A stretch of 64,000 nt of DNA from assembly GCA_914767715.1 (NCBI GenBank), contig OU612065.1, positions 35,774,001-35,838,000 on the forward strand, given 5' to 3'. The DNA is from Membranipora membranacea (lineage: Eukaryota; Bryozoa; Gymnolaemata; Cheilostomatida; Membraniporidae). Below, piece by piece: positions 24,230 through 39,200 of the stretch; positions within the stretch are counted from its first letter, which is position 1; every line of letters starts with the position of its first letter. The notes beneath the pieces were generated by a model. It did not search any database and was not told the origin of the DNA. It saw only the letters and a program-made list of their open reading frames with translations. The position numbers and the translations under genes were made by a program.

Positions 24230-27200
24230 TTACAGTGTTGTGTTGATGATCTTGTAGGTGCGATATAGGGTTGTCTTCAGGATAGCGTCACTGATACTTA
24301 GCTGGGCAAGAAGACAAATTCAGGTCAGCGACACTCATATCAGCTAATAGTGCCATCACTCTATAATCAGAATATTAGATGCATTCACACTTCACTTGTA
24401 TTTTTTTCAGTTTCTCTTGATTTAAGCATGTGATACTGAGTGTGATGAACCAACATAACAGATTTGATAGTCAGGCAATGCACAACAGACGAAAGAACGC
24501 TTAGGAATGAGCAAATCTCCCCTGTCATCGCCAATAATTTGAGAGTAACGCCCATCTGATTATTGCAAATCAATTTCCGTTTTTAAAATTTTCTTACCGT
24601 GACCTTGGAGTATTGTGCACATCTAACCAGAAGCAGTAGACTGAGGTCTTACCTGTGAATTATTTTGATGTGAGGAGAGCATCCTGGAGTTATCTGAACT
24701 TTGTTCAACAACCAACAGCATCCTCTGGGTGGTCTATAAACATTGATCATCAAATATTACTCGAATACTAGTAGCGGTAGTAAATTTCTGATTCGTTTGG
24801 GAGGGGATGGTTGTGATGTTCACTAAGATCATTATTGAGGAATGGTTTTGTTGATGGGCATAACTCTACCCCTGAGTTTGATAAAGATGTATTTGGCTCT
24901 TAAGCCAAACATGTGCTGCTGAACACAGCAAAATAAATGTATTTTTGAGATCCTAAGGTTTGTAAAGCTGCATTCAGATAAAGTTTGGAGTTGGCTTCTC
25001 ACACACTAATGCTTGATTTAGTGAGAGGGGCTAACTCCTTAAAACTTTGCCTGAATTGAGAGGTTCACTTTATAGTTGTTTAAGGAAAACTGCATCTTGG
25101 TTTGAGAAGTTAGCTGACACGAGTATAACTAGCTTAGTTCTCTGCTAGCATTAGGTAGATTTAGAACGTATGTAAAATTCAATGTGCAGCGACCTACTAT
25201 GCAAATAGGTGACAGTACAAAGGAAAAGTATACGTGGCATAATGAGAAATGTTTAAAAATCAGCAGACACTGTTGTCATATCTATGCGTTGAGCATGCTT
25301 TGATATATACTTTTACATCGATCACTATATTTAAGTACACACCAGATCCTTGAGCCTCAGATTGAGTCTCTGTTTGTCGTTGTTTAATCTATCAATGTCA
25401 TCTCGAGCCTTCTTAGTCTTAGCAGCTTCTAATAGTGCTATATGTGAGTCCTTCTCACTGATGGCAGATAATATAGCCTCCTGTCTACAAAGTGTGAAAC
25501 AAAAGTATAAAATATACAAAAACCCAGAGCAGTTAATGGCTACATTGACATTCACCTTTATGTCACCAGTATGTCATCATGATGAGGGCTGAGTATATGT
25601 TTTTAGAATAAAGTTTATAGCAAGAAGACGATGAGATAGAAATAGAAAATACGAAAGATGAGAGCAATGAACAGCGGAACACTTTCCTCTCCTCGGCCAC
25701 CTCGCATATGGAAACATCATGGAGTCATCATGAAAAGTAGTCTAATCAAGTTCAATCAGATCAATCTGATTGGCTGAGAGATTTATAAATTATAAGTAAA
25801 CAGCAATTACTTCATTTCATATAACTCCTCCATATGTCTGCACCTCTCAGCCACCAGTTTACGTAACTGATCGTTCTTCTCTTTTAGGCTCAGCTCTAGT
25901 TCGTGAACGTGTAAAGTTATCTCTGTAGCCTTTGCCACGTCTTCTTTGTACTGAAATAAGACATTTATGCATTTGCTGAGTTAAATTGTTTTTGAGAATG
26001 CACTGATTACTGACGTTTTCAGAAGATCGCTAACAGTGCATTTCCAATATTATAATTGGGATGTTCCTTGAAATGTTCGCATATTTGCTTAACCCCTGTT
26101 GAACCCACAAACGTCGCAAACCCTTCGTTGCGACGTTTTTGGGATTGCAACGTTAGTGGAACGCTAGATTGCGACGTTTGCGGGTTCAACATCCCCCCTC
26201 CCATATGGTAAGACTATGAGAGTTTTATGTTCGTTTCTACAGCACCGCAGTAATTTTGACAGCATGAATATTGTTTCTGACTTTCTGGAGTTTACAATCG
26301 ATTCTAAAGGAAATAGATTTGAAGAATGTTGGTAAATATGTTCTTACTGAAACTCAGCCTCACAGAGAATTCAAATAATAAACATTATTCAATGAAAAAC
26401 ATAAATCATTTTATGAATAGAATCATATATAATAGTAAACTTTATTTTATATAACTAAATAATGTTACAAAACTTAGGTCTCTCAAAGAGAAGACAACGA
26501 CTGAGGAGTGGGCTGATTATATTTACCTGTATTAAAAGTTTGTTTTGTTTATCAATCTCTTCCTGTTTTGTAGCCACGACCATCTCACACTTAGCTGTGA
26601 TCTTAACACTCTGCTTCAGAGCTTCTTCTAATTCCTCTATCCTGTCCTTATCTCTCTTCATTCGAGCCTAAAGTACAGCAGGCTAATTAAGCTATACCCG
26701 TAGTGAATAGATTGTGTTATGTGGTTGAATAACACTATGAGGATAATGATGATAAAGCGCTGTTAATTTTGGACTTATATGTAAGTGTATTCAGTTATTT
26801 GTTGAGGATGTATTAGAATCTGATCAGCTGCACATACTGAGAGGGATCTACTGTCCTTGTGTCACAATGTCTTAGATAATTCCTCACATGTACAGGGTAT
26901 CTTATATAGAGGGGCATAAAGAAGAATATGCGCTATATGCAAGTAGTTAAGCTCCTGAAAAGTACTTTAGAAGTATAATGTAGAGGGGGTATTTCATTAT
27001 CAACTGTTGTTTATCGTGGTTGATTATGAAATGCACCACTACCACTAACTGATAAAATCATGTACTTCAATTCTGCGGAATGAAAATGAAGTTATAATAA
27101 GTTTCATCATGATATCAGGCATTAGAAATTTTTAAATTCAAAGAAACAGAGACAAAGATAATGCCTTACATTGATATCACCGTTAGTCTCAGTGGTAGAC

Positions 27201-30200
27201 TCAGATCCACCATTCTTTTTACTCTGCTCTAATCTCTGTTTCTCTGCCTGCTGCTGACTTCTCTTCAGACTAACAAACTTCTGTTTAGCTTCCTTCAGCT
27301 GCCTGTGTAAACAAGTTATTTGAATTAAAGCTTTGCGAAAAACCTAACATAAATAAATAATAAAGTAAATCCTACGGTCAGTCTGGGTAGTCCATAGGAT
27401 GGAGTTCAGTCCTGTCAAAATGAGGATACAACTGACTATAAACATATAATCAATAGTATCCAAGAAGAACTGCTTGTGATCCAACTATACAGTATAGTTG
27501 GATCACAAGCAGTTCTTCTAACTACAACATAGGATTCATAGACCATAGGTAACTAGCTTATTATAGCTACTTACACCATATTAAATGACCTCTGAACAGT
27601 ATAGACTATACTTACACCATATTAAATGACCTCTGAACAGTATAGACTATACTTACACCATATTAAATGACCTCTGAACAGTATAGACTATACTGTTCAG
27701 AGGTCATTTAATATGGTGTAAGTAGCTATAATAAGCTAGTTACCTATGGTCTATGAATCCTTTGTTGTAGTTAGAAGATATTGTCACAAAATTGAAGAAA
27801 TGCAAGAGGATAACAATCAGCAGAAAGAGAAATATCATTGGTTCAGCTGTCAAAGATGTGTCAGATATGTGTCAGAGATATGTCACAATAACTTACTCTT
27901 GTATCTCACGGATTTGTTTATCTTTATTATGTTTTTCATTCTCCATTTCTTTGAGGATTTCTAATAATCGATCTATTTCTCTTTGGTAATTCTGGAGTTG
28001 TTCCCCTTGTCCCATTAGCTGTTTGTTTAGAGTGTCTATCTTCTGTTGCTGTTCAGAACTCTGTCCACTCTGACATGTTGACTGTGTCTCCAACTGTCAA
28101 ACAGAAATGTCAAAGGTCAATTTCAGTGAATCTGATATTATATCGACAGACCCCAAAAATGTCTCAGGTAAATGTTTCACACTATCACAAATTTATGAGC
28201 TATTTTTGACTTTGCTTCTTGGTTGTGTTCCAAACACAGCATACTGCGGATAACAGTTTATATTTCATTTGTTAAGATAACATCAGATTTGTAAGGCAGT
28301 AAACATGCTAATTTGTATTCTACTGAATACTTCTTATGTGAAGTGTGACAGAAAATTCATCTTCGACTTGAGAGTGGATAGATGACTCTTATCAATACTT
28401 TGAATAACCTACAAACACATCAATGAACTGAGACACCCCCATTTGACTTAATTTTCTAATTTTATTTAGCATTGCAAGATCTGGTCGACTGCATTGAGGA
28501 GAAGGCTGCAAAATCTGGAATAATTTGTTCTCAGATTGCAGGCTGGTCCAAACACACCTTACCCATAGGGAAACAGTAAGTAATGTCTGCCAAGACAGTT
28601 CATCACTGAAATCTAAAATATTCGTTACCGGGATACACATTTTCGTTTATTCACCTGGTTGACGGTCGATTTGAGAGAATCGACTTCATCAGCTCGATTA
28701 GATAATGTTTTCTCTGATTGGTTCAGCTGTGACTCGAGTTTTAGTTTCTCTGCCTTCAGTTCGGAGACATTTTCTCTCATCGCCAACATCTCAGTCTAAA
28801 TATATAAGGGCTACATAATGAATAACTGTAAATATTCTCTGGCCAATTGACAAAATGGCTTATACTTCAGAAATATATTGATTTATTTCATTCACAACAT
28901 GACACAATTCAGAAAATTAGATGGAACCCATACTCAAACATAAAATAAGTTCAATTTTGCTGCTGTGGCTGAATACTCCTACACAATTACGGTTTGTGGA
29001 ACCCTTTTTTTTGCTCGGAGATTCCAAACAGAGTTGTAGCAGTCTCCCCAAAAAACATGTTAACTAGAACTGGCTAAATTAATGTACAGTTTAGGAATTA
29101 TCCTTCCTGCCTGACCCCTGGCATCTACAAGGTGGTAAATGATCCCAACGATTAATAAGTCAATTAATAAGTATTATTTGATCATACCTTGGTATCTGCA
29201 CTGGCTTGTTTCAGAACTTCTAACTCCTTATTTAGCTCTCTGTTTGATTTCTGATATTCTATAAGCTCATCCTGACGTTCAGACAACTCCTTATCTCGCA
29301 GGTCCTTCAACCTATCAGTTAGAGAAATATTGAGTTAACCAGTCCATCTTAACATTCATAGAGAGTACCAAACTGTTAAGTGCCGTTTACTTGGAAATGA
29401 AGATATCTGTTTGTATCGTCAAGAGGAAGGATATAAATTGTCTTGTCTCACAACTTCTGTCATAAGAAAAAATATTGCATAGCAACGCCTAGGAGCTCAT
29501 AGGGTGCCGCTTACTGCACCATGCATATAATCTGAGTTGTTTTAAAAACTAATTTTCATTTGATCAGTTTCATTCTTTTTCTAACTATTTCTCAGCATAT
29601 TCAGAACACTTTTTGGCTGAAAATAATGTCAAAAAAGTTAAAAAAAGAGAAAAGCACATTAAAGTATCTGATCTTACTTTTCTAGTTGTTTGTGTTTATC
29701 GTGTAGTGATTCTTGTAACTGGTTGATGGCTTCGTTATTTGACGTTGACTTTGACAAAGTTGAGATTCTGGATTCTAAAGCTAATATCTCTTCTGCTCTC
29801 TCCCTGAGCTGATCCTCACTGTTATCCAGCTGTAAATATTATATCAGGTTAGGCTGGACTGTGACCGCCAACATCAACATGAGAAGAGTCAGCTGGGTAT
29901 GCAGTCAATGACTATGAGCTATGAAATAACCCTAATGGTTTGATGAGTTATTACTATAGTGTGTTTGTAGTTATAGCCATAAACATATAAATATACTATA
30001 CAAGTATAAGCTTTCTATAGTGATCTAAAATTGAGGTCACTTGTTTGCATTGCTTGTCTTAAAGATCCAAATTGACCAGTCATCTCTACATACTGAGTCT
30101 CACTCAGCACGCCGCTACCTACCACAAGTAGATGGTAGAGATTGACTAATCTGTAGACTGAGTGTCCTATTAGAGATTCATGTTTAGGAGGTTTGGAGGA

Positions 30201-33200
30201 CATGCCCTTACCTTCTTCTGGAGTAGAGCCAGTTTCCTGGTCGATACTTCAGACTCATACTTTATATCAGCTAAATCGCTATCCAGGTGCATCTTATCTG
30301 TTTTCAGAGTTTCCAGCTGTGAGCTCTTCTTTTCTAGATCGGAGTCCCTGTCTTTGATGAGAGCTTCTAAACGACTGACCTGTATGGTTAAAAAACAACT
30401 TATAACTCAATCATCAGCAGGTGGAGCGAGCAGCAATGGGAAGAAGAAAATGAGAAGACAAACTACTTATCTATACCACACTGATCTTTAGTGCCAACTA
30501 TAGACTGACCAAAATTGTCAACAGAATCTACTGCAATTAAACTATAGAAGTTTTGATGCTGGCATAGAGAGTCTTATTGAACATTTGTACAGACTCTAGT
30601 TGTTGAATCACATTTAGCCATATAATACGCCAAGTTCGGCCCTATTTGCCTGCATTTTGAGTTGTCCTCCCCTGAGCTGACACCGGCTTGCTAATAAAAT
30701 GGGAGGGACACATACCGACTTGATCTAGGTATACTATAAATTTCATCACTTCTACGCATACCACAAAAAAGAGCAACTTTATGTCAAAGATGGTTTGAAT
30801 CTAACAAGTAGCCTAATATACACTTTAAGACAAGGAAAATCCCCAGGTCACTAGGTAAGAGCATTACAATCACCTTCCATCACCAACTGTTAGCAACATA
30901 TCTGATGTTTCCCAAGATGCATCTGCACATAGCAGCAAATCTAAAGCAGAGCTGAGATAGTCTGTACCTAGCTTGAGTGCACAAGCTGTTTTGATTGCAA
31001 CTCATTGCAGGACCATTACAGCACCCCCCTCCTGCTCAAACTTCCTGAGCACTCAAGCTAAATCACCTGCATCTTCACTTTAACCAGTATTAAAATAGAC
31101 CCATGCTGGGTTATCTAGCATTCAACCAGACTTACCTCCTATATAAACAAAATATATAAATATATATATATAATATATATAAAATATAAATAAATAAGAG
31201 AATTGTCATACAAGGCATTAGGTGCTTAGCAAAAGATCCAGCTGTAAGTTTAGCTTATATCGGTGCTTAAATTTTAGTCCAGAGTGCTGTCCAATGGTCG
31301 ACCAACATCAACCAGAGCCGACCAAGTGTTGGGGATTACTTTTAGTAACTCAAGTGTGACCCTAGACAACTCAAATATCTAATATTCAGCATAATTTAAA
31401 GCATCCCATTGTCACTAATAAGCGCTAAATCATTATTATTTAAAGACTTAGTTTGAGGCTGCTCTTTTGTATCACATCCTATTCTCCATATTTTATTCTA
31501 TCATGTGAGTGAATTCCAGCTTTAGAATCCAAATATTGAGGAAGTTATGGCCTCTCAAATTTCCAAGGTGACGGCAATTTATCGGCAGTAAGAATTAGCC
31601 GGCAATCCCTATGGTACGTCACAACCATCATACTTATTACGATACACTAATAAATATGTTGATGATCAAAATGTTCAGATGTGTAACGGTCTCGAACCCA
31701 GGTCCAAATGGCTTTGCAGGCAACGCCGCTAACACTTAGCTATATTGTCTACAGTCCCTCCTAGTTGGTCCAAGTGGCAATGGTAGTGTCGTTGCCTATA
31801 GATATTTGGACCCGGGGTCGATTACCACCCAGGTCTGAATTTTGATCATCATCTTATCTGTGTGATTTTAGTGCATTAACTCATAATATGACCATAGACA
31901 AAACACATGTCTATGGTTGTGACGTACCCCAGGGGAAACATCCGCTTATTCCCAATGCCGATTGAAGGCAATCACCCTGTAAGTTTGAGAGGCCATAACT
32001 TCCTCAATATTTGGATTCTAAAGCTGAAAATCGCTCACATGATAGAATAAAATATGGAGAATAAGATGTGATACAAAAGAGCAGCCTCAAACTAAGTCTT
32101 TAAGAAAAGCAAAATTCAACCATGTGCAGGCGTCACATGCAAACAGCCTAATTACATGCAAAGTTATCTTAGCCCTGTGTCGGTGAGATTAACACAGTTT
32201 CTGAGCATACATACCTCTGACTTGATGAGCTCGATATTAGAATCTTTGGTACTAAGTCTTTGTTTGAGAATATCTATGTGTTGCTCCATGTCGATTTTCT
32301 GACTATCGACAGAGTCCAGTCTTGTTTGAAGAGATGCTATCTCTGTTGCCTTGCTCGAACATTCTAGGCGTAGATTCTCAAGCTGTATGAAGTATATCAA
32401 ATAGAGCACATATAACTCCCAAGGATATGTTATGTCAAAGAAAGTAGGAGGGTGGGGTGGAGCTTGCAGTAAAGAATTGACCACCCTCCCTGGTTACGCA
32501 CTGGCTGTTACATAAGTTGTCTGCTCTCTTGTATAAATACTTGTCGGGAAGACAACTGATGTATTGTTTTGATTCTCATCGCTCTCACAGCTGCAAATGC
32601 AATAATTCAAACAGCACAAATTCCTCAATGAGTACAACCTCATCTTTTGGTACGACTGTATAAATAAGATAGGCTAAATTAGTCTGGCTTATCAGCTGAT
32701 TGAAGTTTTATATGAAGACTGTAGCAGAGCATTGCATTGTATAACAGTAACACAATATGTGCATAGTAAGAACACATTCCCAGTATAACATTACTACCCT
32801 GCAGCCAGAAACCGGAACATCAGCTCAATATTTCATGCTGCTGATTGTTGAGTGATTCTACTACTAGCTAAAGAGACAAATTCTGCCAATTTTACACAAA
32901 GAGAAAATATGATATTCTGATGCTGATGATGGCAAGCCATACCTTAGACTTGAGTACTTGTTCATGACTATGTAGTGTCTCTATATGGCGTTTCTCCTGA
33001 GTGACCTGCTCACTAGTATTATTCCTTATCTCAGTAATCTGATCTCCCAGACTCTTCAGCTCTTTCTCCAACTCAGATATGCGATTATTCTAAAACCAGA
33101 AGAGCTTTACGATGTAGATAATGCTCAGTTCAATTACCATTTCCTTAGTTTCTTTGAGAAGAAAGTGAAAATTATGCGGGCCATACACATCATTTTGTCA

Positions 33201-36200
33201 TTCCAATTTTTCAATGGTTAAATGCCCGATTATGTGAAAATATGATGATATGGGGAAAGGCAAAGAAAACAGGAACATGACAGATCACCAAATTTCCTGG
33301 CAGAGAACATGTTATGTCTGGTGTGCTGGTTATGGTACCTAGTCCTAGCAGAAAACTGTGATAAAATGGTGATAAGAGATTAACTAAGCAAACAGTGCAC
33401 ACAGTCATAGAACATCACATCATCTACAGATGATTAGCGATGGCTTATATCACTCAGATCTAGTGGATTAAGAATTAACTTCACAAGGGAGATTCAGTAG
33501 ATTAACTATTTAATTTATATCCAGGCTGTTCATTTGTTACTAGCTTACGTGCCAACTTTACATAAAATTAAATTACATATTTATTTTACTTATTTCCTCC
33601 ACTTTGACTGACCTTTAAATCAAGTAGGGCCTGGACATCATCCAGGCTTTTACTCGTTCTGTCCGCTTGGTTGACGTTGGACTTCGCTTCACTCAACTCT
33701 ATCTTCAGGTTTGACACAGTCTGAAAAAAGAAAATATAAATCATAAATATAAGATTGTGTAATTAATTATAGCTAAAGGTCAGCATCTCGCCTGGATAAT
33801 TTATGCGACAGATAATATGTAACATAATATAATATATGTTTGATATTATCGGTCCGATGACAGCAGTAGCCACAAAGTCCAGACAAACAAAATTTCATTT
33901 GTCTAAATACAAATTATTGTACAAACTGACTGAAGAATTAGCAAAAATAACCTACTTGACCAAATTTTCTTCAGGACCCCCTCCATGTTAAAAATACTCC
34001 TCTTTCTAGTGAACCACAAAACTCGGCGCCACCAACAAGTTAATTTGAGATTGTGAGAGTCTACCAGAGTTGGTACTCGGTGAGAATTAATGATTAAACT
34101 AATTACATTGATATCTCACATACGACGACAAGTGAAATGCTATGTTTTGTTTTCATGTCAATAGACTCTTATTGATTCATAGAGAGCTGAGACTGTAAAC
34201 TCATAATTGTTCGAATCAATTATTGTATAATCAGGACAAGCATTGTGTGAGCACAAACTGTCGCTGTCGCTTATTTACTAATTGTGAGTAGAAAGTTGTA
34301 GGCTAATTAACTTTGATACAAATCACATCAAGGGTAATCAATTCCTTTACACATAGCTGACTGTGAAACTTTTGCAGAAGAGCCATGTTCAATAATACTT
34401 GCAATGAACAACATCTTGATGAAAGTTCAATCCTGTTTCCCGACCCAACCGACCATGATTTCACTCAAGATTCAATATAATTATATTCAATTTAAAAATC
34501 ACGGGACCAGCACAAATGTTAAGATACCAAGGCACTTGTTTTTTTAACATTTGATAGATATCATCAGAAAATTCATTGCATCATGAAGCAGTTCATTTGA
34601 ATCGCTGCTGCCTGTTAAATAAGGCTTTTACATCAAGCGTATCAATACAAGGGGAAATAGGAGTATCCCACAATGCAATTGTCTGGAATTCCCATGGTAA
34701 TAATATCATATATGATAGCTGATGTGATACCTCTGGAAAATCCAGGCTCAAATTACTTTGTGTGAAATAGGTATCATATAACATTACCTGTTCTAGTTTT
34801 CCAGACTGCTCTCCGGCACTTTTACACTCATTTTGTGTCGCAGCTAATCTTTGTTCCAAAGTAGCGATTTCATTTCTCAGTTCATCTTTTTCTGCTTCGC
34901 TGTTAAGAATGGTCTCTATAGGGATATTCTTTGTCTGCAATCAGCCAACAGTAGTGCAAGACTGAGCAATGTGAACACAACTATCACTCTGTGATTAAAC
35001 ACTGTGTGAACACGAATATTAGACCTTCAAACAGGCGTTAGAATCATTACAACTGAGAGACTGTATTGACTACACTACACTACACTTGGTGCATTGGGTA
35101 GAATACCTACAGCCTGCTTTGTTTGTTTGTATAATAAATGGCTACTGCAAAGTAGGCTGTTAGTTAACTCCCGATACACCGAGTAGGAGGCTCAGGAAAC
35201 TTCCTAACCCCTTCCTCCGCACACTCTGATCAGAGCTTATAAAGTTTATTGTAATCTACATACATACCATAGTATATGCCCACATATTATCCTGAAAATT
35301 ATAATATCTATGAATGCACTACAATATATTACAGTCAGTCAGTCAGTCTCACCAGTCAATCAGTCAGTCAGTACCCTTATCATATCAAACACTAAACACA
35401 CCAAGGTCAAAATACTCATTCCTTTTGCTGGACTGGTTAACAGAAATACAGTAATAGTCTAGTAAAACTAGAATACTGGATACCAATAACACTTGAAAAC
35501 TTACAACTGGCATTCATACTAACAACAAGTAAATCCAAGTGGGGAAGTTCAAAATTAAAATGTTAGCCTAAGCCTACAAGTCACTCCTCCATTCACATAA
35601 GTATATATTTCAGCAGGAGAGCTTTGAGATGGACTCATTCTCATTTCCATAAGCAACATGCCACGCTATTAGAAAACATATAATATATGTCTATATATAT
35701 GGTTTCTGAAGCTATCAAACAGTACTCATAAGGACAAACTGTTGATCACATCTTTGATGGGCTTAGATAGACTTTCAAGATATGAAGATGTGTTAAAAGG
35801 TGGTCAAGGTGAAAACAATCAACATCAGGAGAAAATGATAAATAAATTATAGAAGTGGTTAGCAATGCCTTACCAACAGACAATGGGGGTATGATTAGAC
35901 CAAGTTTGGTCCATTTGCCTGCATTCAGAGTTGCTCCCGATTCACTGGTCACACCGCCTTTGCCTGCGACGTGACCAGTGGAAGGGAGCAACTGCAATGC
36001 AGGCAATTGGATTAAACCTGATCTGGGGTATGATTTATGCTTGATTCGCTATGAATAAGATATTTCATGAACTTAGTTTCGGGAGTTTGGGAGGTTTTGT
36101 CCAGTCATATAACCAGAAGATGCCCTGGCTGGTCATGACAAAGATAAATGTGACTATCCTTACCTGGAGCATCTCGACGAGTTTTTTTATACTGGCGTCT

Positions 36201-39200
36201 CTGGCAGAGAGGGTTTTTTTCTGCAGTTCAATCCGCCTCTCCATCTCGCTGACTGTGTTTTGTAATATATGTAATTCCTACATAAGCAAAAAGAACAAAC
36301 CATTAGATGTTTCTGGCGGGATATCAAACTGTGAATACTAAAATGGTAAAGCAAGCTCCCAAAAAAGTGAGAAAACGAACTAGTTAAGACCATAGAGTTA
36401 TCCCCTATGGTTGAGACAAACACTGGTGGACTGAAGGATCGTCTGCACCTCTCCTCCAGACCAGCTGTAACCATCTAAACTTCAGATTTCTGTCATCTCA
36501 AAGTGGAGACTTTACAAATCATCTTTAGATGAAGACATTTTCCATTAGTACCATCGAATCAAGTCAAATATAACGTAAGGCCTACTATTACTCCAACCCC
36601 ATCGCTAAAGGTGTTCCAGGTTGAATATACATTATTAGAATGTTCTGAGAATGTATACAAATTGTACATAGCCAACTACTGATTACTGATCACCAGACAA
36701 TGACATAACGTCGTACAGTGAGAGCTGTACCTACCTTCTCCTGCCTGTCCTCCTCTCTAGATGATGAGGAGGATGGTGTTATAGTTATCGGAGATGAGGA
36801 ATCTCTTATTCCTTGTAGTTTTAGTCTCTCCTCTGCATTCTGTAGTTTAGCTTCATATATCTGAAGACATCAACAACGAAATAGTCAAAGTTATTTTCCA
36901 GATGACGAAAATTTGAAAGGGTACTTTTAGGTTATGACATTAAACACGGTATGTCTGGTCTGTCAACCACACTTCATGTTGGATTGTTGAGACACACGAA
37001 GCTGCACTTTGGAGCATGTTGTGGTTGGCACTCCATATCTTATTTCAAAGACCTAACATATTGATGTCTCAGGTACAAAGTGCAACAGCACTGGTACTAA
37101 GCACTTCTCAAATTTCCATGTAACTTTGATGTTTTTATCATGCTCATCTTGTATTTTATGTCACAATACAAGTTATGGCATCAAAAGTTGCAAAATCATA
37201 ACAGCTACGACAAAAACGCTGACAGTCGCTGAAAAGATTATGTCTATAAGTTCAAAATGGAGGAAAACAGCATCTGAGACTGACCAAGGAGTCTCTAACT
37301 CCTTGGACTGACAATGGTTTGGGTAAAAAAAGATTTCCTATGATTACGGCTTTTTCAATTGTTATCGGGAGACAATAGAAGCCTGACCCAATTCAAATAT
37401 CATTACTATCACTGTATGAATAGAGCAAAATTAACTTTTGGTGACCATTTATAGATGTAAACGCACAATGAGCCAACATTACTTGAAGATACAGAAGGAT
37501 AAAAGCATTGAACATATAATGTTGATGTCACTGGTTCAAACATGGCGTTTCTGTTTCCCATAATCCGAACAACAAAATAGGCTCAAAAGAGCCAGCATAT
37601 ACTCGGCTATGTTTCCCTTGCCTTGGACAAATTATTGCCTTAAATGCGAAAAATATTTAGGAAAGAGTTTTGGCTTGGTTTGATCCAACAAACACATTCA
37701 GATCACTGACAAAAGACTTCATATTGCACTATTTATTGAGCTGACACTAGTTTGTAAACTTTATACCCCTCCCCTACCAGGGCCTGTCCCTTGAGGACTA
37801 CCTCAAGCTGAAAACTAATTTAAAGTAGCTTTGACTAGAAATCAATTTCTCAGCTAAAATACAAGGTATTTAGATGCTGGGCAGCACCTGGATGGGTAAT
37901 TAGGCATGTATTACTTTGGAGTGATGGGATCATTGGATTGTTTATAAGATGAGTTATTAGCTAAATACCTGACCACTTATTCTCTGTTTAGCCAATTCTC
38001 AAGTTACTACTCATAGCAAATTTATCTACCTGCCCATTTTGATTGCTCACATGTGATACAAAAATATCAACTAATCTAACTAATCACGGTACAGCCTCCT
38101 CATTTTGCATCGGCAGCATTTTACTGTAATTCACATTCTGCTGGAATACGATATATAATGCACGTTACAAGGGGTTTCTTCACTCCGCAAACATAGCCAC
38201 TCACTACAACTGTTTTAATCTAAAAATCCTCCATCCCTTCATTTGATTGATGTTATAAACCCCAAAATGGGCAACTTAAACTCATTGAGGAGAATAAATT
38301 AAAATTCTTTTGACAAAATATATTCCAAATAGTTTTTGCTGTAGTTTTCTAGATGTAGTTTGCCGGTAATGAGTGATGGATGAACTATCGTAGGGGATGA
38401 AACTTAGAGACCATACCGCAGCACTATGGGCCTAACAGCAGTCTCTCTAGTCCCTAGACTATCTAGCTGTTCCCTTACTTTTTATTCAATATATTTCATT
38501 TCTTTTTATCACAAGGACAAGCATTTCAGCAGAAAAAACCCTCTTGGCTACTAGGGTACTATAGAAGGGGGCTTATACCTAATTCCCACACTGAGCCGAT
38601 AGCCTGAGGCACTTCACTGTCTAACCCATTCTTCTTATTGATCTCTTTATCTGCTTATGAGTCATCTCTGATTTGTGTCTGATCTACAAATTTTCTCTCA
38701 AAGGATTCATTCGGTGATAAAATCAGGATTAAACGGAAGCAATTTCGGCCTAATTTAAAACTCGACTCAACTTGCAATGATGTCCAACTTAGCTATACAT
38801 TCTGCTATCTTTTCTCAGAAAAGTAAAAGCGACATCATTATCCGGCCAACAAGCAATGTGAGGAAGGTCTCCATGCTGAACCGAAATGTTACCTGATGTG
38901 AGATGGCATTTGACTGTTACTAAATTTAGCTCTCTTGCTGGACCTTCTCTGCATGAGGTACCCAGCTGGTTATGTGACTTGGGATGTTACTCTGAGACTT
39001 TGTTGATTTTTTTTTTCACAAGATAAGTCTGCATAGCAGTGAAGCAGTGAACTTTATTCGTAGGCCGACTTTGGTAGGCCTACATCTGTAGGTCTCACAC
39101 ATACATAGTAGCCGACAATTAAATTAAATCTCAACCACTATATATGTAATAAGTTTTTTTCATGCACACTGTACTGCACATCACAACTGTACAACTTGTA

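Noticed and set aside
31684-31832. Two functional tRNA genes
   Set aside because: The heads keep A and B boxes but lack a full acceptor stem and cloverleaf, and each is fused to the same repeat body, so they are SINE heads.
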